The notes: generated from the sequence alone by a model not told the origin. A stretch of DNA of 64,000 bases from Pseudomonadota bacterium (GCA_018240565.1 JAFEFO010000034.1:289960-353959); one strand, 5' to 3'; positions 9,436 to 18,578 are shown, numbered from the stretch's first letter. Numbers and translations: made by a program.

Positions 9436-10407
9436 TCAGAAACGAATCAGTGCCGAGCCCCAGGTGAATCCGCCGCCGAAAGCCTCCAGCAACAGCAACT
9501 GGCCGCGCTGCACCTTGCCCGAACGCACCGCGGCATCGAGCGCCAGCGGCACCGAGCCCGAGGAGGTGTTGCCGTGCTTGTCGACGGTCACGATCACGCG
9601 ATCCATCGGCATGTCCAGCCGTTTGGCGGTGGCCTGGATGATGCGCAGGTTGGCCTGGTGCGGGATCAGCCAGTCGATGGCGCTTTTGTCCAGTCCGTTC
9701 GCGGCCAGGGTCTCATCGACGACGCGATCGAGCGTCTTGACCGCGACCTTGAACACTTCGCTGCCCGCCATCAGCACCTTGACGCCGGCATTGTGCTCGC
9801 CGGGCTTGAAGCCGACGGAAACACCGACCGGATTCCACAACAATTCCTTGAAGCCGCCGTCGGCGTGGATGTGCGTGGACAAAATGCCGGGCTCGTCCGC
9901 GGCCTTGAGCACCACCGCGCCAGCACCATCGCCGAACAGCACGCACGTCGAGCGATCGGTCCAGTCGAGCATGCGCGAGAGGGTTTCCGCACCGACCACG
10001 AGCGCGGTCTTGACCGTACCGGAACGGATGAACTTGTCGGCGACGGAAAGCGCGTAGACGAATCCCGAACACGCCGCGTTGACATCGAACGCCGCGCAGC
10101 CGTTGGCGCCAAGGCGGTGCTGCAGCAGGCAGGCAGTCGAGGGGAAGATCAGGTCCGGCGTGGTGGTGCCGACGACGAGCAACTCGATTTCGCTCGCGTC
10201 CACGCCCGCGGACGCGAGTGCCGCGCGCGCGGCGCCCTCGGCCAGGTCGCAGGTGGTCTGCCCTTCGGCCGCGATGTGGCGCTGGCGGATGCCGGTACGC
10301 GAGGCGATCCACTCGTCGGAAGTGTCGACGAGTTTTTCCAGATCGGCGTTGGTGAGCACCTTTTCCGGCAGGAAACTGCCGGTACCGGCGATGCGTGCGT
10401 AGATCAG
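9436..10407 (-). CDS. fabH: Beta-ketoacyl-ACP synthase III, probable CTG start
   Basis: Starts fatty acid synthesis by condensing acetyl-CoA with malonyl-ACP. The catalytic Cys is in NAACSGF (about 113), His in [10 protein letters not shown] and Asn in KHGNTSSGS. Family members begin at the IYARIAGTG segment. Here that segment is preceded by CTG at 10407 with an AGGGGA ribosome site six bases before it. The only ordinary start codons in frame are TTG and GTG at 10494 and 10503, which would add about 30 unconserved residues. I therefore favour CTG (323 residues). No plsX gene lies between this gene and rpmF. Confidence 0.93.
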   Translation of the reverse strand: MIYARIAGTGSFLPEKVLTNADLEKLVDTSDEWIASRTGIRQRHIAAEGQTTCDLAEGAARAALASAGVDASEIELLVVGTTTPDLIFPSTACLLQHRLGANGCAAFDVNAACSGFVYALSVADKFIRSGTVKTALVVGAETLSRMLDWTDRSTCVLFGDGAGAVVLKAADEPGILSTHIHADGGFKELLWNPVGVSVGFKPGEHNAGVKVLMAGSEVFKVAVKTLDRVVDETLAANGLDKSAIDWLIPHQANLRIIQATAKRLDMPMDRVIVTVDKHGNTSSGSVPLALDAAVRSGKVQRGQLLLLEAFGGGFTWGSALIRF

Positions 10408-10533
10408 AGCGATTCCCCTGCTGTATGTTGCATCGAATTTGCGCAGTGGTTCGTGGGTGTTGCTACGCTCGGTCGTCCGGACCTCGCCAAGCAACCTCGT
10501 CACGGGCTCCTGCCCGCGACCATCGCCGTTCGC

Positions 10534-10559
10534 GCGCGATGCAATTCAATGCATCGCGC
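10534..10559 (-). other. Hairpin in the rpmF-fabH gap
   Basis: A perfect 10-bp inverted repeat (arm GCGCGATGCA) with a six-base loop lies just downstream of rpmF on the transcribed strand. No U-run follows, so it is not a standard terminator. It may be an RNA-processing or stability element between ribosomal protein and lipid genes. The remaining gap (about 165 bases in total) shows no gene. Confidence 0.55.
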
Positions 10560-10572
10560 AAGCGCGCACGGC

Positions 10573-10767
10573 TCAATCTTCGTCCTTGACCGACTTCTTG
10601 TCCGCGATGACCTTGCGGCCGCGATAGTAGCCGTCCTTGGTGACGTGATGGCGCAGGTGCACTTCGCCCGAGGTCGGGTCGGTGCCGAGTTGCTTGGCGC
10701 TCAACGCATCGTGGGCACGGCGCATGCCGCGGCGGGACGGGGATTTACGACTCTTGGCAACGGCCAT
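10573..10767 (-). CDS. rpmF: 50S ribosomal protein L32
   Basis: A 64-residue basic protein beginning [20 protein letters not shown], the standard L32 start. It has the [14 protein letters not shown] core and an acidic tail. It is a structural protein of the large ribosomal subunit. The cysteine zinc-ribbon seen in some L32 forms is absent, which is usual in proteobacteria. It lies 16 bases after yceD, the classical yceD-rpmF pair. Confidence 0.97.
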   Translation of the reverse strand: MAVAKSRKSPSRRGMRRAHDALSAKQLGTDPTSGEVHLRHHVTKDGYYRGRKVIADKKSVKDED

Positions 10768-10783
10768 GACGCACTACTCCAGA

Positions 10784-11299
10784 TCAGGGTTTCTTGTGTT
10801 TGATGTTCTGCAGCACGGCGAACGGGTTTTCGGATCCGCTCCCGCCATCCTGCAGCGTGCCGGAAAACGCCGGCTTCGTCTCTTGCGCTCCGGGCTTCAC
10901 CGGCACCACCGGCAACGCCAGGATCAATTCGTCTTCGATCACGTCGGCCAGGCGCAATGCCCCGTCGGCGGTCAACAATGGTTCGTAGCCGCCGGGCAGT
11001 GCCGCCTCGTCGGCTTCCTGCGCGATCAGCCCGAGCCGCGAGTCGACGTGCACCGGCAGCCGGAAAACTTCCAGCGTGCGCTGGCACGTCAGGGGCAACG
11101 CCACGTCGGCGCGAACGCGCAAATGCGCCACGCCGATCTCGTCCTTGCCGAATTCCAGATCGAAATCCACGGCCCCATCGGCAGCTGCCAGGCTGCCGCG
11201 CAACCGAGGCAACGAAGCAAGCGGCAGACTGCCCTGGAACGATCGCTGCGCCTGCACCATGCGCCACGCGTCCACGATTTCCGGCAACACGTTGTTCAT
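10784..11299 (-). CDS. yceD: YceD / DUF177 family protein (23S rRNA accumulation)
   Basis: A 171-residue protein of the DUF177 family, linked in E. coli and plants to accumulation of large-subunit rRNA. The conserved segment is ALPLTCQRTLEVFRLPV, then DEAALPGGYEPLL and an acidic VIEDELILALP helix, which fit the family. The ATG at 11299 was chosen because it gives the usual length and lies next to a promoter-like sequence. It is the first gene of the long minus-strand lipid operon and probably shares its promoter. Confidence 0.88.
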   Translation of the reverse strand: MNNVLPEIVDAWRMVQAQRSFQGSLPLASLPRLRGSLAAADGAVDFDLEFGKDEIGVAHLRVRADVALPLTCQRTLEVFRLPVHVDSRLGLIAQEADEAALPGGYEPLLTADGALRLADVIEDELILALPVVPVKPGAQETKPAFSGTLQDGGSGSENPFAVLQNIKHKKP

Positions 11300-11309
11300 G
11301 GCGCGCGGG

Positions 11310-11338
11310 ATGGTAGGTTTTGCGGTGCACAAAGTCAA
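11310..11338 (-). promoter_or_regulatory. Candidate promoter of the yceD-rpmF-fab operon
   Basis: On the minus strand a TTGACT box (11333-11338) is followed after 17 bases by TACCAT (11310-11315). The yceD ATG comes only ten bases later, so the transcript would have almost no leader. This is the only good -35/-10 pair I see ahead of the operon. Confidence 0.45.
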
Positions 11339-11873
11339 CCAAAACCGTTGCCCGTCCACGGTTTACCCCAAGCCTGGCTTTGGGCAAACTGGCGCCTCAC
11401 CAGCGGGGAATCGCATCGAAACCTATCTCATCATCATCGCCGCCGGACTGGTCCTTGCGCTGCTCATCGTCTGGCTGCATGGCCGCCGCCTGCAACGACG
11501 CGACGGTGCGATCCGCGGCCTGCTCGATGGCGCCGATTCGCTGGAGCGGCAGCTGCAGGAATGCCGCGAGCGCATGCAGCACCTGCGCGACATGCTCACC
11601 GTGTTGCCGGAGGAAATGAGCGCGCGGGCCGATTCCGCCCTGCAGGCCGATGCCAAGGTACAGGCCGCGTTGCGCGACCTGCTCGCGCACCGGCTATGGA
11701 TCCAGCAGCGCGCGGCCACGGCGACGCAAGCCGAACTCGACGCGGCGCGCAGCGCGCTGGATCAGTCCGGCACGACCTTGCAGGCGCAACTGGACCGGCT
11801 CGCCGCGATTGCCGCCGACCTGCAGCGCGCGCAGACCGATGCACGCACGTTGTCGCGCCCGAAACCCTCATGA
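11310..11873 (+). CDS. Membrane-anchored coiled-coil protein, function unknown
   Basis: The secure part of the protein begins at about 11415, with one membrane helix (YLIIIAAGLVLALLIVWL). About 130 residues follow that are rich in Leu, Gln, Arg and Glu with heptad-like spacing (SLERQLQECRERMQHLRDML and later LQAQLDRLAAIAADLQRA), indicating a coiled coil on one side of the membrane. I do not recognise a named family. The start is uncertain. The ATG at 11310 lies only ten bases from the divergent yceD start and inside its promoter. A GGGG ribosome-like site at 11405 precedes an ATC at 11415. Its stop overlaps the maf ATG, so the two are co-translated. Confidence 0.6.
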   Translation: MVGFAVHKVNQNRCPSTVYPKPGFGQTGASPAGNRIETYLIIIAAGLVLALLIVWLHGRRLQRRDGAIRGLLDGADSLERQLQECRERMQHLRDMLTVLPEEMSARADSALQADAKVQAALRDLLAHRLWIQQRAATATQAELDAARSALDQSGTTLQAQLDRLAAIAADLQRAQTDARTLSRPKPS

Positions 11874-12487
11874 CGCCATTGACCGGAATCGACCTGATCC
11901 TGGCTTCGTCGTCGAAATACCGGCGCGAACTGCTGTCACGCCTGACGCCGAATTTCCGCAGCGCCGCACCGGACATCGACGAGACGCCGCTCGGCGATGA
12001 ATGCGCGAACGATCTTGCCGGGCGCCTGGCCTGGGAAAAGGCGCGCGCCGTGGCCCGCACGAACCCGGGCGCCATGGTGATCGGATCGGACCAGGTTGCG
12101 CACGTCGAAGGCATTGCCGAGGCCATTGGCAAGCCCGGCACGTCCGCCGCAGCGCGCGCCCAGCTCGCCGCGTTTTCCGGGCGCTGCGTGTGGTTTCGCA
12201 CAGCGGTGTGCGTCCTCGATGCACGCACCGAATCCGATCCACGCCAGATGCCGCGATTCATCGCTTTGGACACCACCCGCGTGTATTTCCGCGACCTGGA
12301 TGCGGACACGATCGCGCGCTACGTCGAACGCGAACGGCCGCTGGACTGCGCCGGAAGCTTCAAGGCGGAAGGCTTGGGCATCGCCTTGTTCGAGCGCATC
12401 GAGTCGAACGATCCGACGGCATTGATCGGACTGCCGCTGATCGTCTTGTGCAGATTGCTGCGCGAAGCGGGAATCGATCCGTTGTGA
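11870..12487 (+). CDS. yceF: Maf-family nucleotide pyrophosphatase, YceF type
   Basis: House-cleaning enzyme that hydrolyses modified nucleoside triphosphates to monophosphates. The YceF subgroup prefers 7-methyl-GTP. It has 205 residues. The motif ILASSSKYRRELL is at the N-terminus, followed by DIDETPLGDE and IGSDQVA. The SDQ form, in place of ADT, separates YceF from the dTTP/UTP type. FRDLDADTIARYV and CAGSFKAEGLG complete the family pattern. The neighbouring yceD-rpmF supports the YceF assignment. It ends one base before the convergent gene. Confidence 0.87.
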   Translation: MTPLTGIDLILASSSKYRRELLSRLTPNFRSAAPDIDETPLGDECANDLAGRLAWEKARAVARTNPGAMVIGSDQVAHVEGIAEAIGKPGTSAAARAQLAAFSGRCVWFRTAVCVLDARTESDPRQMPRFIALDTTRVYFRDLDADTIARYVERERPLDCAGSFKAEGLGIALFERIESNDPTALIGLPLIVLCRLLREAGIDPL

Positions 12488-12488
12488 T

Positions 12489-14078
12489 TCACGGCTGCGC
12501 AGCGATGCAATCCGGATTCGATGCGATTCTGGATTCCGCGGAGACGGTCCCGGCATACCAGCGATAACGCTTGCGGCCATCATAGGCATCCAGCCGTGCG
12601 ACCGGCTCCAGACCATCGACGCGTGAACACACGGTGTCGAGCCATGCCGCACGCTCGCGTTCGCGCCGCGCACCGGGTTCGACCACCAGCAAAACCGACC
12701 TGCCGGCGCCGAGCGCACGCAAACCGGTTTCATCGCGCTGCCAGATCGCCAGTTGCGGCGCGCGTCCGTGCTTGGCGTTGAGTGGATGATCGAGTGTGTA
12801 GACCGGACGCGAAGCATCGAGCGCGAAATCCAGTTCCGCGGCGAGCATGAAATTGTCCGCGACAAGTATTGAATCCGAAAAACGCGGTTGCGCGAGCAAG
12901 GCCTGGGTTTGCGCCGCGGCTTCGCGCCAGCCGACGAATTGCTGCGGAAACGCCTTCATGCGCGCCAATGCGTCAGCGCCGCCGGGAATGGCCGCCATGC
13001 CCAGGTAGATGAATGCCGATACGCTGCCAAGCGCAAGCACGGTGACCGCGGCGATGCGAAACCACTGGGCGATTCTGGATTCGCGCAACAACGCCGGTAG
13101 CGCGACCAGCAAGGGCAGGTAACCCGGCAGCGGCCAATGCGCGCGAAAGCGCGTGTCGTCGGCGAAAAGTCCGAAAAGGAAGTACGCGATGATCGGCACC
13201 GCCGCGCAACACAAGAACAAATCCCACGGCATAGACTCAAGTCGCCGTTTCCACGTCCGCCACAGCGCCCACAACAGCAATCCGTAAAACAACGGTGTAC
13301 ACACCAGCGCCTGTTCCAGCGGCTGCACCAGCGCGTCGGCATGGAACGCCCACGGATTGCGCTGCACGAGCTGGAAATCCAGTGCCACCCAGTGATGCGT
13401 CGCGTTGAAGACCAGCGACGGCACGATGCCCAGGCACACGATCGCGAGCGCCAGCCACAACCCGGGATCTCGCCAAAGCGTGCGTCCGCGCGGCGTAACG
13501 GCAAAAAACGCCAGGCCGGCGGCGAGCAACATCGCCGCACGGTAGTGCGCCAGCCACGCCAGCGCGAGCGCAATGCCGAGCAACGCCCAGTCGTACAAAC
13601 GGCGTGTACGTGCGGCGCGCTCGATCGCATCCAAGGCCAGAACGCTGGCGAAGGTGAGCGGAACGTCCGGCAGGGCGAAAATGCCGAGCGTACCGAGCAG
13701 CGGCATGGCCAACACGAGCAGGCCCGCGCACCAGCCGGCACGCGCATCGAACACACGCGCGGCGATGCGCACGACAAGCAGCGGCAGCAACGCGCCCATG
13801 CCCAGGAACGGCGCGCGCATCGCCAGCACGCCGTGTCCGAACATCCACTCACCTGCGGCGATCAGCCACGCCGTCAACGGCGGCAGGTCGCTGTAGCCCC
13901 ACGCCAAGTGCCGGCTCTCCTGCCAGTACCATGCCTCGTCGCCGAACGGCGCCAACTGCGCGGCCAGCACGATTTTCACCACGAGCAGCACCGTCCAGGC
14001 GATCCAGAATGCCGCTCGCCAACGCCGTTCGCGCTGCGGAACTCCACTGGCGATCGGATTGCCTATACTCGCTGCCAT
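12489..14078 (-). CDS. GT39-like (ArnT/PMT-type) membrane glycosyltransferase
   Basis: About 529 residues with many hydrophobic helices. After the first helix comes FGDEAWYWQESRHLAWGYSDLPPLTAW, where the acidic pair following the first membrane segment is the hallmark of the dolichyl-phosphate-mannose/ArnT superfamily. Such enzymes transfer a sugar from a polyprenyl-phosphate carrier to lipid A or a protein on the periplasmic side. The acceptor cannot be told from sequence. The C-terminal part is soluble and periplasmic. Its ATG shares bases with the divergent moxR ATG, so one of the two starts may be slightly off. Confidence 0.78.
   Translation of the reverse strand: MAASIGNPIASGVPQRERRWRAAFWIAWTVLLVVKIVLAAQLAPFGDEAWYWQESRHLAWGYSDLPPLTAWLIAAGEWMFGHGVLAMRAPFLGMGALLPLLVVRIAARVFDARAGWCAGLLVLAMPLLGTLGIFALPDVPLTFASVLALDAIERAARTRRLYDWALLGIALALAWLAHYRAAMLLAAGLAFFAVTPRGRTLWRDPGLWLALAIVCLGIVPSLVFNATHHWVALDFQLVQRNPWAFHADALVQPLEQALVCTPLFYGLLLWALWRTWKRRLESMPWDLFLCCAAVPIIAYFLFGLFADDTRFRAHWPLPGYLPLLVALPALLRESRIAQWFRIAAVTVLALGSVSAFIYLGMAAIPGGADALARMKAFPQQFVGWREAAAQTQALLAQPRFSDSILVADNFMLAAELDFALDASRPVYTLDHPLNAKHGRAPQLAIWQRDETGLRALGAGRSVLLVVEPGARRERERAAWLDTVCSRVDGLEPVARLDAYDGRKRYRWYAGTVSAESRIASNPDCIAAQP
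14064..14069 (+). promoter_or_regulatory. -10 box for a leaderless moxR transcript
   Basis: TATACT lies seven bases before the moxR ATG, so transcription should begin at or next to the A of the start codon. No ribosome-binding site is visible upstream of the ATG. A -35 match is poor. Confidence 0.5.
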
Positions 14079-15039
14079 GAATACCCGCCTTGCCACCGTC
14101 GATTCCACTGCACCCGATCCCGCTCTCATCACCGCGCTCGAACGCGCCCAGGCGCAGGTCAATCGCGTCGTCCTCGGCAAGGCCGCACCGGTGCGCCTGG
14201 CCTTCGCCTGCCTCATCGCCGGCGGGCACCTGCTGATCGAGGACCTGCCGGGCGTGGGCAAGACCACGCTGGCGCATGCGCTGGCGGCGACACTGGACCT
14301 TTCCTTCCAGCGCATCCAGTTCACGTCCGACATGCTGCCGGCCGACATTATCGGCGTGAGCGTGTACGAGCGCGAGAGCGCCACATTTGCGTTCCATCCC
14401 GGCCCGTTGTTCGCGCAGCTGGTGCTGGCCGATGAAATCAACCGCGCCACGCCGAAGACGCAAAGCGCCCTGCTCGAGGCGATGGCCGAGGCGCAGATCA
14501 CCGTTGACGGCGTCACGCGCAAATTGCCGACGCCGTTCTTTGTCGTCGCCACGCAGAATCCGGTGGAACTGGCGGGAACCTATCCGCTGCCGGATTCGCA
14601 ACTCGACCGTTTCATGCTGCGCATCGGCCTGGACTATCCCGACCCGGCCGCCGAGCGCGCCCTGCTCGCCGCCAGCGACCGCCGCGAACTGCTGGCGCAG
14701 CTCACGCCGTGCCTGACCAGGGCGCAACTGGCGCAATTGCGCGGCGCCGTGGCCAGCGTACTTGCCAGTCCCGCCCTGCTCGACTACGTGCAGGCGTTGC
14801 TCGCCGCCAGTCGCAGCCATGCGCAGATCCGCGTCGGCCTGTCGCCGCGCGCCGGCCTGGCCCTGCTCGCCGCGGCGCGCGCGCACGCCCTGCTCGAAGG
14901 CCGCGGCTATTGCCTGCCCGAAGACGTGCAGCGGGTTTTCCCCGGCGTCGCCGCGCACCGGCTGATGCCATCGGCAAGCGCCACCTTGAGTCGCGATCGG
15001 CTGGCGGCGGAATTGCTGGAAAAGACGCCGGTGCGCTGA
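14077..15039 (+). CDS. MoxR-family AAA+ ATPase
   Basis: A 320-residue AAA+ chaperone of the MoxR class. Walker A is LPGVGKTTLA (about 58-67) and Walker B is VLADEINRATPKTQSALLEAM. A sensor-1 segment FVVATQNPVE follows, then a PLPDSQLDRFMLRI sensor region and a C-terminal lid domain. MoxR proteins usually act on the products of adjacent genes carrying DUF58 or VWA domains. Here DUF58 and transglutaminase genes follow at once. The start ATG at 14077 follows a -10 box closely. Confidence 0.93.
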   Translation: MNTRLATVDSTAPDPALITALERAQAQVNRVVLGKAAPVRLAFACLIAGGHLLIEDLPGVGKTTLAHALAATLDLSFQRIQFTSDMLPADIIGVSVYERESATFAFHPGPLFAQLVLADEINRATPKTQSALLEAMAEAQITVDGVTRKLPTPFFVVATQNPVELAGTYPLPDSQLDRFMLRIGLDYPDPAAERALLAASDRRELLAQLTPCLTRAQLAQLRGAVASVLASPALLDYVQALLAASRSHAQIRVGLSPRAGLALLAAARAHALLEGRGYCLPEDVQRVFPGVAAHRLMPSASATLSRDRLAAELLEKTPVR

Positions 15040-15043
15040 TGCC

Positions 15044-16018
15044 GTGAACGCGAGCGCCGCTTCGCTCAAGACGCGTCTGTTCGAGGCTGCCGAACTCCGC
15101 CTGCCGGCGCTGACCCGGCTCAAGCGCGTGGAAGCGCTGCCGGTCGTGCTCGACCGCCGCCGCATCTACGTGTTGCCGACGCGCTTCGGCCTGATGCTTT
15201 CGGTGTTGCTGCTCGTGATGCTGCTCGGCGCGCTCAACTACAACAACAATCCGGCCCTGCTGCTGACCTGCCTGCTCGCCGCGGCGGCCTACCAGAGCGT
15301 GTTCACCGCCTTTGGCACGCTCAACCGATTGCAAATACACGCATTGCGCGCGGAACCGTGTCACGCCGGTGGCGAACTGGAGCTGGGTATACATTTCCAT
15401 ACCGCGGCGCGCGCACGCCACAGCCTGCACGTGAGCGCCGGCGCTGCGCAAATCGGTTTCGACCTGGATGCCGACGGCGCGGCCACGTTGCGCATTCCCG
15501 CGCCGCACCGCGGCTGGCTGCGTCCGGGTCGCTTGCGCGTGTCCAGCGAATATCCGTTCGGCCTGTTCCAGGTATGGAGCTGGATCAATCCGGACTTCGC
15601 CGCGCTCGTGTATCCGCGCCTGGAAGCCGATCCGCCGCCGCTGCCGTATGCCGGCGCCACATCGCCAGCGTTCGCCGACCGCGTCGCCGGCGACGAACTG
15701 GCCGCGCTGCGTGATTACCAGGCCGGTGATCCCCCGCGCAACATCGCCTGGAAGGCCAGCGCGCGCCGCGACGAGTTGCTGGTCAAGGAATTCGAGACGC
15801 TGCGCGGCCACGAGGTCGTGCTCGACCCTGCGACCCTGCGCGGGCTGGCGTACGAAGCGCGGATTTCCCGCCTCGCCGCATGGGTGTGCATGGCCGAAAC
15901 CCGGCGCGTGCCGTACGCACTGCGCCTGCCCGATGTGCGCATCGAAGCGGGCCTGGGCGACGCGCATCGCCACGCCTGCCTGCGCGCGCTGGCGCTCGCG
16001 CCCGGAGCCGCGCCGTGA
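15044..16018 (+). CDS. DUF58 domain protein
   Basis: A 324-residue protein with a GTG start four bases after the moxR stop. The N-terminal third contains two adjacent hydrophobic helices (LMLSVLLLVMLLGALNY and LLLTCLLAAAAYQSVF). A soluble region then has the family signature RDYQAGDPPRNIAWKASARRDELLVKEFE, typical of DUF58. The VWA-like C-terminal portion is short. DUF58 proteins are thought to be handled by the partner MoxR ATPase, and the biochemical role is not established. It overlaps the next gene by GTGA. Confidence 0.9.
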   Translation: MNASAASLKTRLFEAAELRLPALTRLKRVEALPVVLDRRRIYVLPTRFGLMLSVLLLVMLLGALNYNNNPALLLTCLLAAAAYQSVFTAFGTLNRLQIHALRAEPCHAGGELELGIHFHTAARARHSLHVSAGAAQIGFDLDADGAATLRIPAPHRGWLRPGRLRVSSEYPFGLFQVWSWINPDFAALVYPRLEADPPPLPYAGATSPAFADRVAGDELAALRDYQAGDPPRNIAWKASARRDELLVKEFETLRGHEVVLDPATLRGLAYEARISRLAAWVCMAETRRVPYALRLPDVRIEAGLGDAHRHACLRALALAPGAAP

Positions 16019-17985
16019 AAACCTTGCCGGCGCTGACCGAAACGCAGTTTCGCCTGACCGCGGCCGCCGTGTTCGTCGCCGTGCTGCCGCATCTGCTGCG
16101 CCTGCCGTGGCTGATCGCGTTGCCGGTGCTGGTGCTGTTCGCGCTGTGCTGGCTGCAGCGCTGGCGCGGCGGCACGCGGCCGCCGGCGTGGATCAAGCTG
16201 CCGCTGGTGCTGCTTTTTCCCATTTTGATCATTTTCCACTATGGCAACCTGTTCGGGCGCGAACCCGGCAGCGCACTGGCCTGCGCCATGCTCGCGCTGA
16301 AATTGCTGGAAACCGACAATCGCCGCGATGCGCGTGCGGCGATCTGTTTTTCCGCATTCGTCCTGATGAGCGCCCTGCTGTTCGACAACAGCCTGTGGAT
16401 CACCGCGTTGCTGTGCGCGGCGCTGGCGCTGCTGCTTGCCGCGTTGCGTGCGCTCGAATCCCCGCGCACGGCGTGGCGCCGGGATCTGCGCGCCGGCGCA
16501 CTGGCGCTGGCCGGCGCCCTGCCGCTGGCGCTGTGCGCGTTCGTGTTCTTTCCGCGCCTGGCCGCGCCGCTGTGGGGCGCGCCGACCGATACCATCGCGC
16601 GCACCGGCCTGGGCGAACGCATGGCGCCCGGCACCATGCAGGAACTGCTGATCGACGACAGCCCGGCGTTCCGCGTCGTGTTCGACGGCGCCACGCCGCC
16701 GCGCGAGGAACTGTACTGGCGCGGCCCGGTGTTGTGGAATTTCGACGGCAGCGCGTGGACGCGGCCGGAATGGCTGGCTGCACCGCAGCACGATGGCACG
16801 CAGGTGCGCGTGCGCGGGCCGCGTGTGGGCTACGAGGTGACGCTGGAGCCCTCCGAGCGCCACTGGCTGCTGGCGCTGGACGTACCGCTGCTGGCGCCGG
16901 CCGGCGCCGTGCGCGGCGCCGACATGAGCCTGGTCAGCCGCACCCGCATCGACGCTGCGACGCGTTATCGCATGGTTTCGGCACCAAACTACGAACTCGA
17001 TCCCGTGCTCAGCCCGCTGCACCGCCGGCTTGCCCTGCAATTGCCGCCGGGATTCGATCCACGTGCACGCGCGCTGGCGCAACGCTGGCGCGACGAATTC
17101 AAGGGTGATCCAGGCCTCATCGTGCGCGCTGCGCTGGACATGATCGGCGCGCAGTTCACCTACACCCTCAACGCACCACTTCTTGGCCGCGATTCGGTGG
17201 ATGATTTCCTGTTCGAAACCAAACGCGGCTTCTGCGAACACTTTTCCTCGGCGTTCACCTTCCTGATGCGCGCGGCGGGCATTCCGGCGCGCGTGGTCAC
17301 CGGCTACCAGGGCGGCTATTTCAACCCGATCGGCAATTACTGGGTGGTGCGCCAGTCCGATGCGCACGCCTGGTCCGAAGTCTGGCTCGAGGGCCGCGGC
17401 TGGGTGCGCGTGGATCCGACTGCCGCCGTCAGTCCGCAGCGCGTGCAGTTCGGCGCGCGCGCCGCCGCTGGCGCCAGCGTGCCGTGGTACCAGGCGGACT
17501 GGCTGATGGCCATGCGCAACCAGCTGGACCTGGTCAATCGCTTCTGGAACGACGCCGTCATCCAGTTCAACGCGCTGCGACAGCAAAGCCTGCTCACGCC
17601 ATTCGGCATCGTGCGCGCCGACTATCCGCAACTGATGCTGGCGATGCTCGTCGCCGGCAGCCTGCTGCTCGGCTTTTTCGCCTGGTGGGTCATGCGCGCA
17701 CCCAGGCGTGCCGGCGACGCGCTCGATGCAGCCTACGCGCGCCTGTGCCGCAAGCTCGCCCGCGCCGGCACCGTGCGCGACCCGGCGGATGGCCCGGTGA
17801 CGCTGGCGGCACGCGTCGCCGCAAGATGGCCCGCGCGAGGTGATGCGCAGGATTTGATCACGCAATATGTCAGCCTGCGCTACGCCTGTGCGTTACCTGC
17901 ACCTGAACGAATACAAACCTTTACGCGTGCCGTTGCCGCATTGCGCCTTCCCGCCGCGACGCCTTTGGCCGCACAATCGTCATGA
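16015..17985 (+). CDS. TgpA-like membrane transglutaminase (DUF3488 plus transglutaminase)
   Basis: A 656-residue inner-membrane protein with a GTG start inside the DUF58 stop. About five hydrophobic helices fill the first 190 residues (DUF3488). A periplasmic transglutaminase-like domain follows, with Cys at about 407 in RGFCEHFSS, His in SDAHAWSEVW and Asp in VRVDPTAA, the papain-like triad. A further helix lies near the C-terminus before a DUF4129-like tail. The Pseudomonas relative TgpA is essential for growth. The gene completes the moxR-DUF58-tgpA operon. Confidence 0.9.
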   Translation: MKTLPALTETQFRLTAAAVFVAVLPHLLRLPWLIALPVLVLFALCWLQRWRGGTRPPAWIKLPLVLLFPILIIFHYGNLFGREPGSALACAMLALKLLETDNRRDARAAICFSAFVLMSALLFDNSLWITALLCAALALLLAALRALESPRTAWRRDLRAGALALAGALPLALCAFVFFPRLAAPLWGAPTDTIARTGLGERMAPGTMQELLIDDSPAFRVVFDGATPPREELYWRGPVLWNFDGSAWTRPEWLAAPQHDGTQVRVRGPRVGYEVTLEPSERHWLLALDVPLLAPAGAVRGADMSLVSRTRIDAATRYRMVSAPNYELDPVLSPLHRRLALQLPPGFDPRARALAQRWRDEFKGDPGLIVRAALDMIGAQFTYTLNAPLLGRDSVDDFLFETKRGFCEHFSSAFTFLMRAAGIPARVVTGYQGGYFNPIGNYWVVRQSDAHAWSEVWLEGRGWVRVDPTAAVSPQRVQFGARAAAGASVPWYQADWLMAMRNQLDLVNRFWNDAVIQFNALRQQSLLTPFGIVRADYPQLMLAMLVAGSLLLGFFAWWVMRAPRRAGDALDAAYARLCRKLARAGTVRDPADGPVTLAARVAARWPARGDAQDLITQYVSLRYACALPAPERIQTFTRAVAALRLPAATPLAAQSS

Positions 17986-18008
17986 GACTCGAGCATCAGG
18001 AGAAGACC

Positions 18009-18572
18009 ATGCGCAACTTGCCAATAGCCACTGCCCTGCTGGCCGCGCTTGCACTCGGCGGCTGTGCCACCGTGCCGCAGCAACTGGCCGGGCAGAATTT
18101 CAATGCGATCACGCCGCAAATCGCGGCGCGCCAGGACGTCCACGGCGACCGCGTGCGTTGGGGCGGCAACATCGTCGCCGTCGTGCCGCAAGCCGACAAG
18201 ACGTGTTTCGAGATCCTCTCGCGCGAGCTGTTTTCGGATGCGCGACCGCGGCCACGCTCGCAGAGCAGCGGCCGCTTCATCGCCTGCGGCAACGGGTTCT
18301 ACGATCCGGAGCTGTACAAGAAGGATCGCGAAATCACCGTGACCGGCACGCTTGCCGGTACGCAGAAGCACCCGGTCGGCGGCTACGACTATACCTATGC
18401 GATGGTCGATGCCGACAACATCTACCTGTGGCCGGTGCGCACTGCCGAAGATCGCCGCGGCGCGTGGCCGTACTACTATGATCCGTTCTGGGGCCCGTGG
18501 GGTCCGTACTGGGGCGGTGGCTGGTGGACGCCGCCGGTGGTGATCGTGCGGCCGCCGCCGCCCAAGCACTGA
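18009..18572 (+). CDS. Slp-family outer membrane lipoprotein
   Basis: A 187-residue lipoprotein. The signal peptide ends in the lipobox ALGGC with the lipidated Cys at residue 19. The body matches the Slp (starvation-inducible lipoprotein) family, with VRWGGNIVAV, the FEILSRELF strand and a DREITVTGTLAG segment. The C-terminus is unusual, with a Trp/Tyr/Pro-rich tail (YYYDPFWGPWGPYWGGGWW) probably exposed outside the core fold. A CAGGAGA ribosome site precedes the ATG. Confidence 0.88.
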   Translation: MRNLPIATALLAALALGGCATVPQQLAGQNFNAITPQIAARQDVHGDRVRWGGNIVAVVPQADKTCFEILSRELFSDARPRPRSQSSGRFIACGNGFYDPELYKKDREITVTGTLAGTQKHPVGGYDYTYAMVDADNIYLWPVRTAEDRRGAWPYYYDPFWGPWGPYWGGGWWTPPVVIVRPPPPKH

Positions 18573-18578
18573 GCCGTC

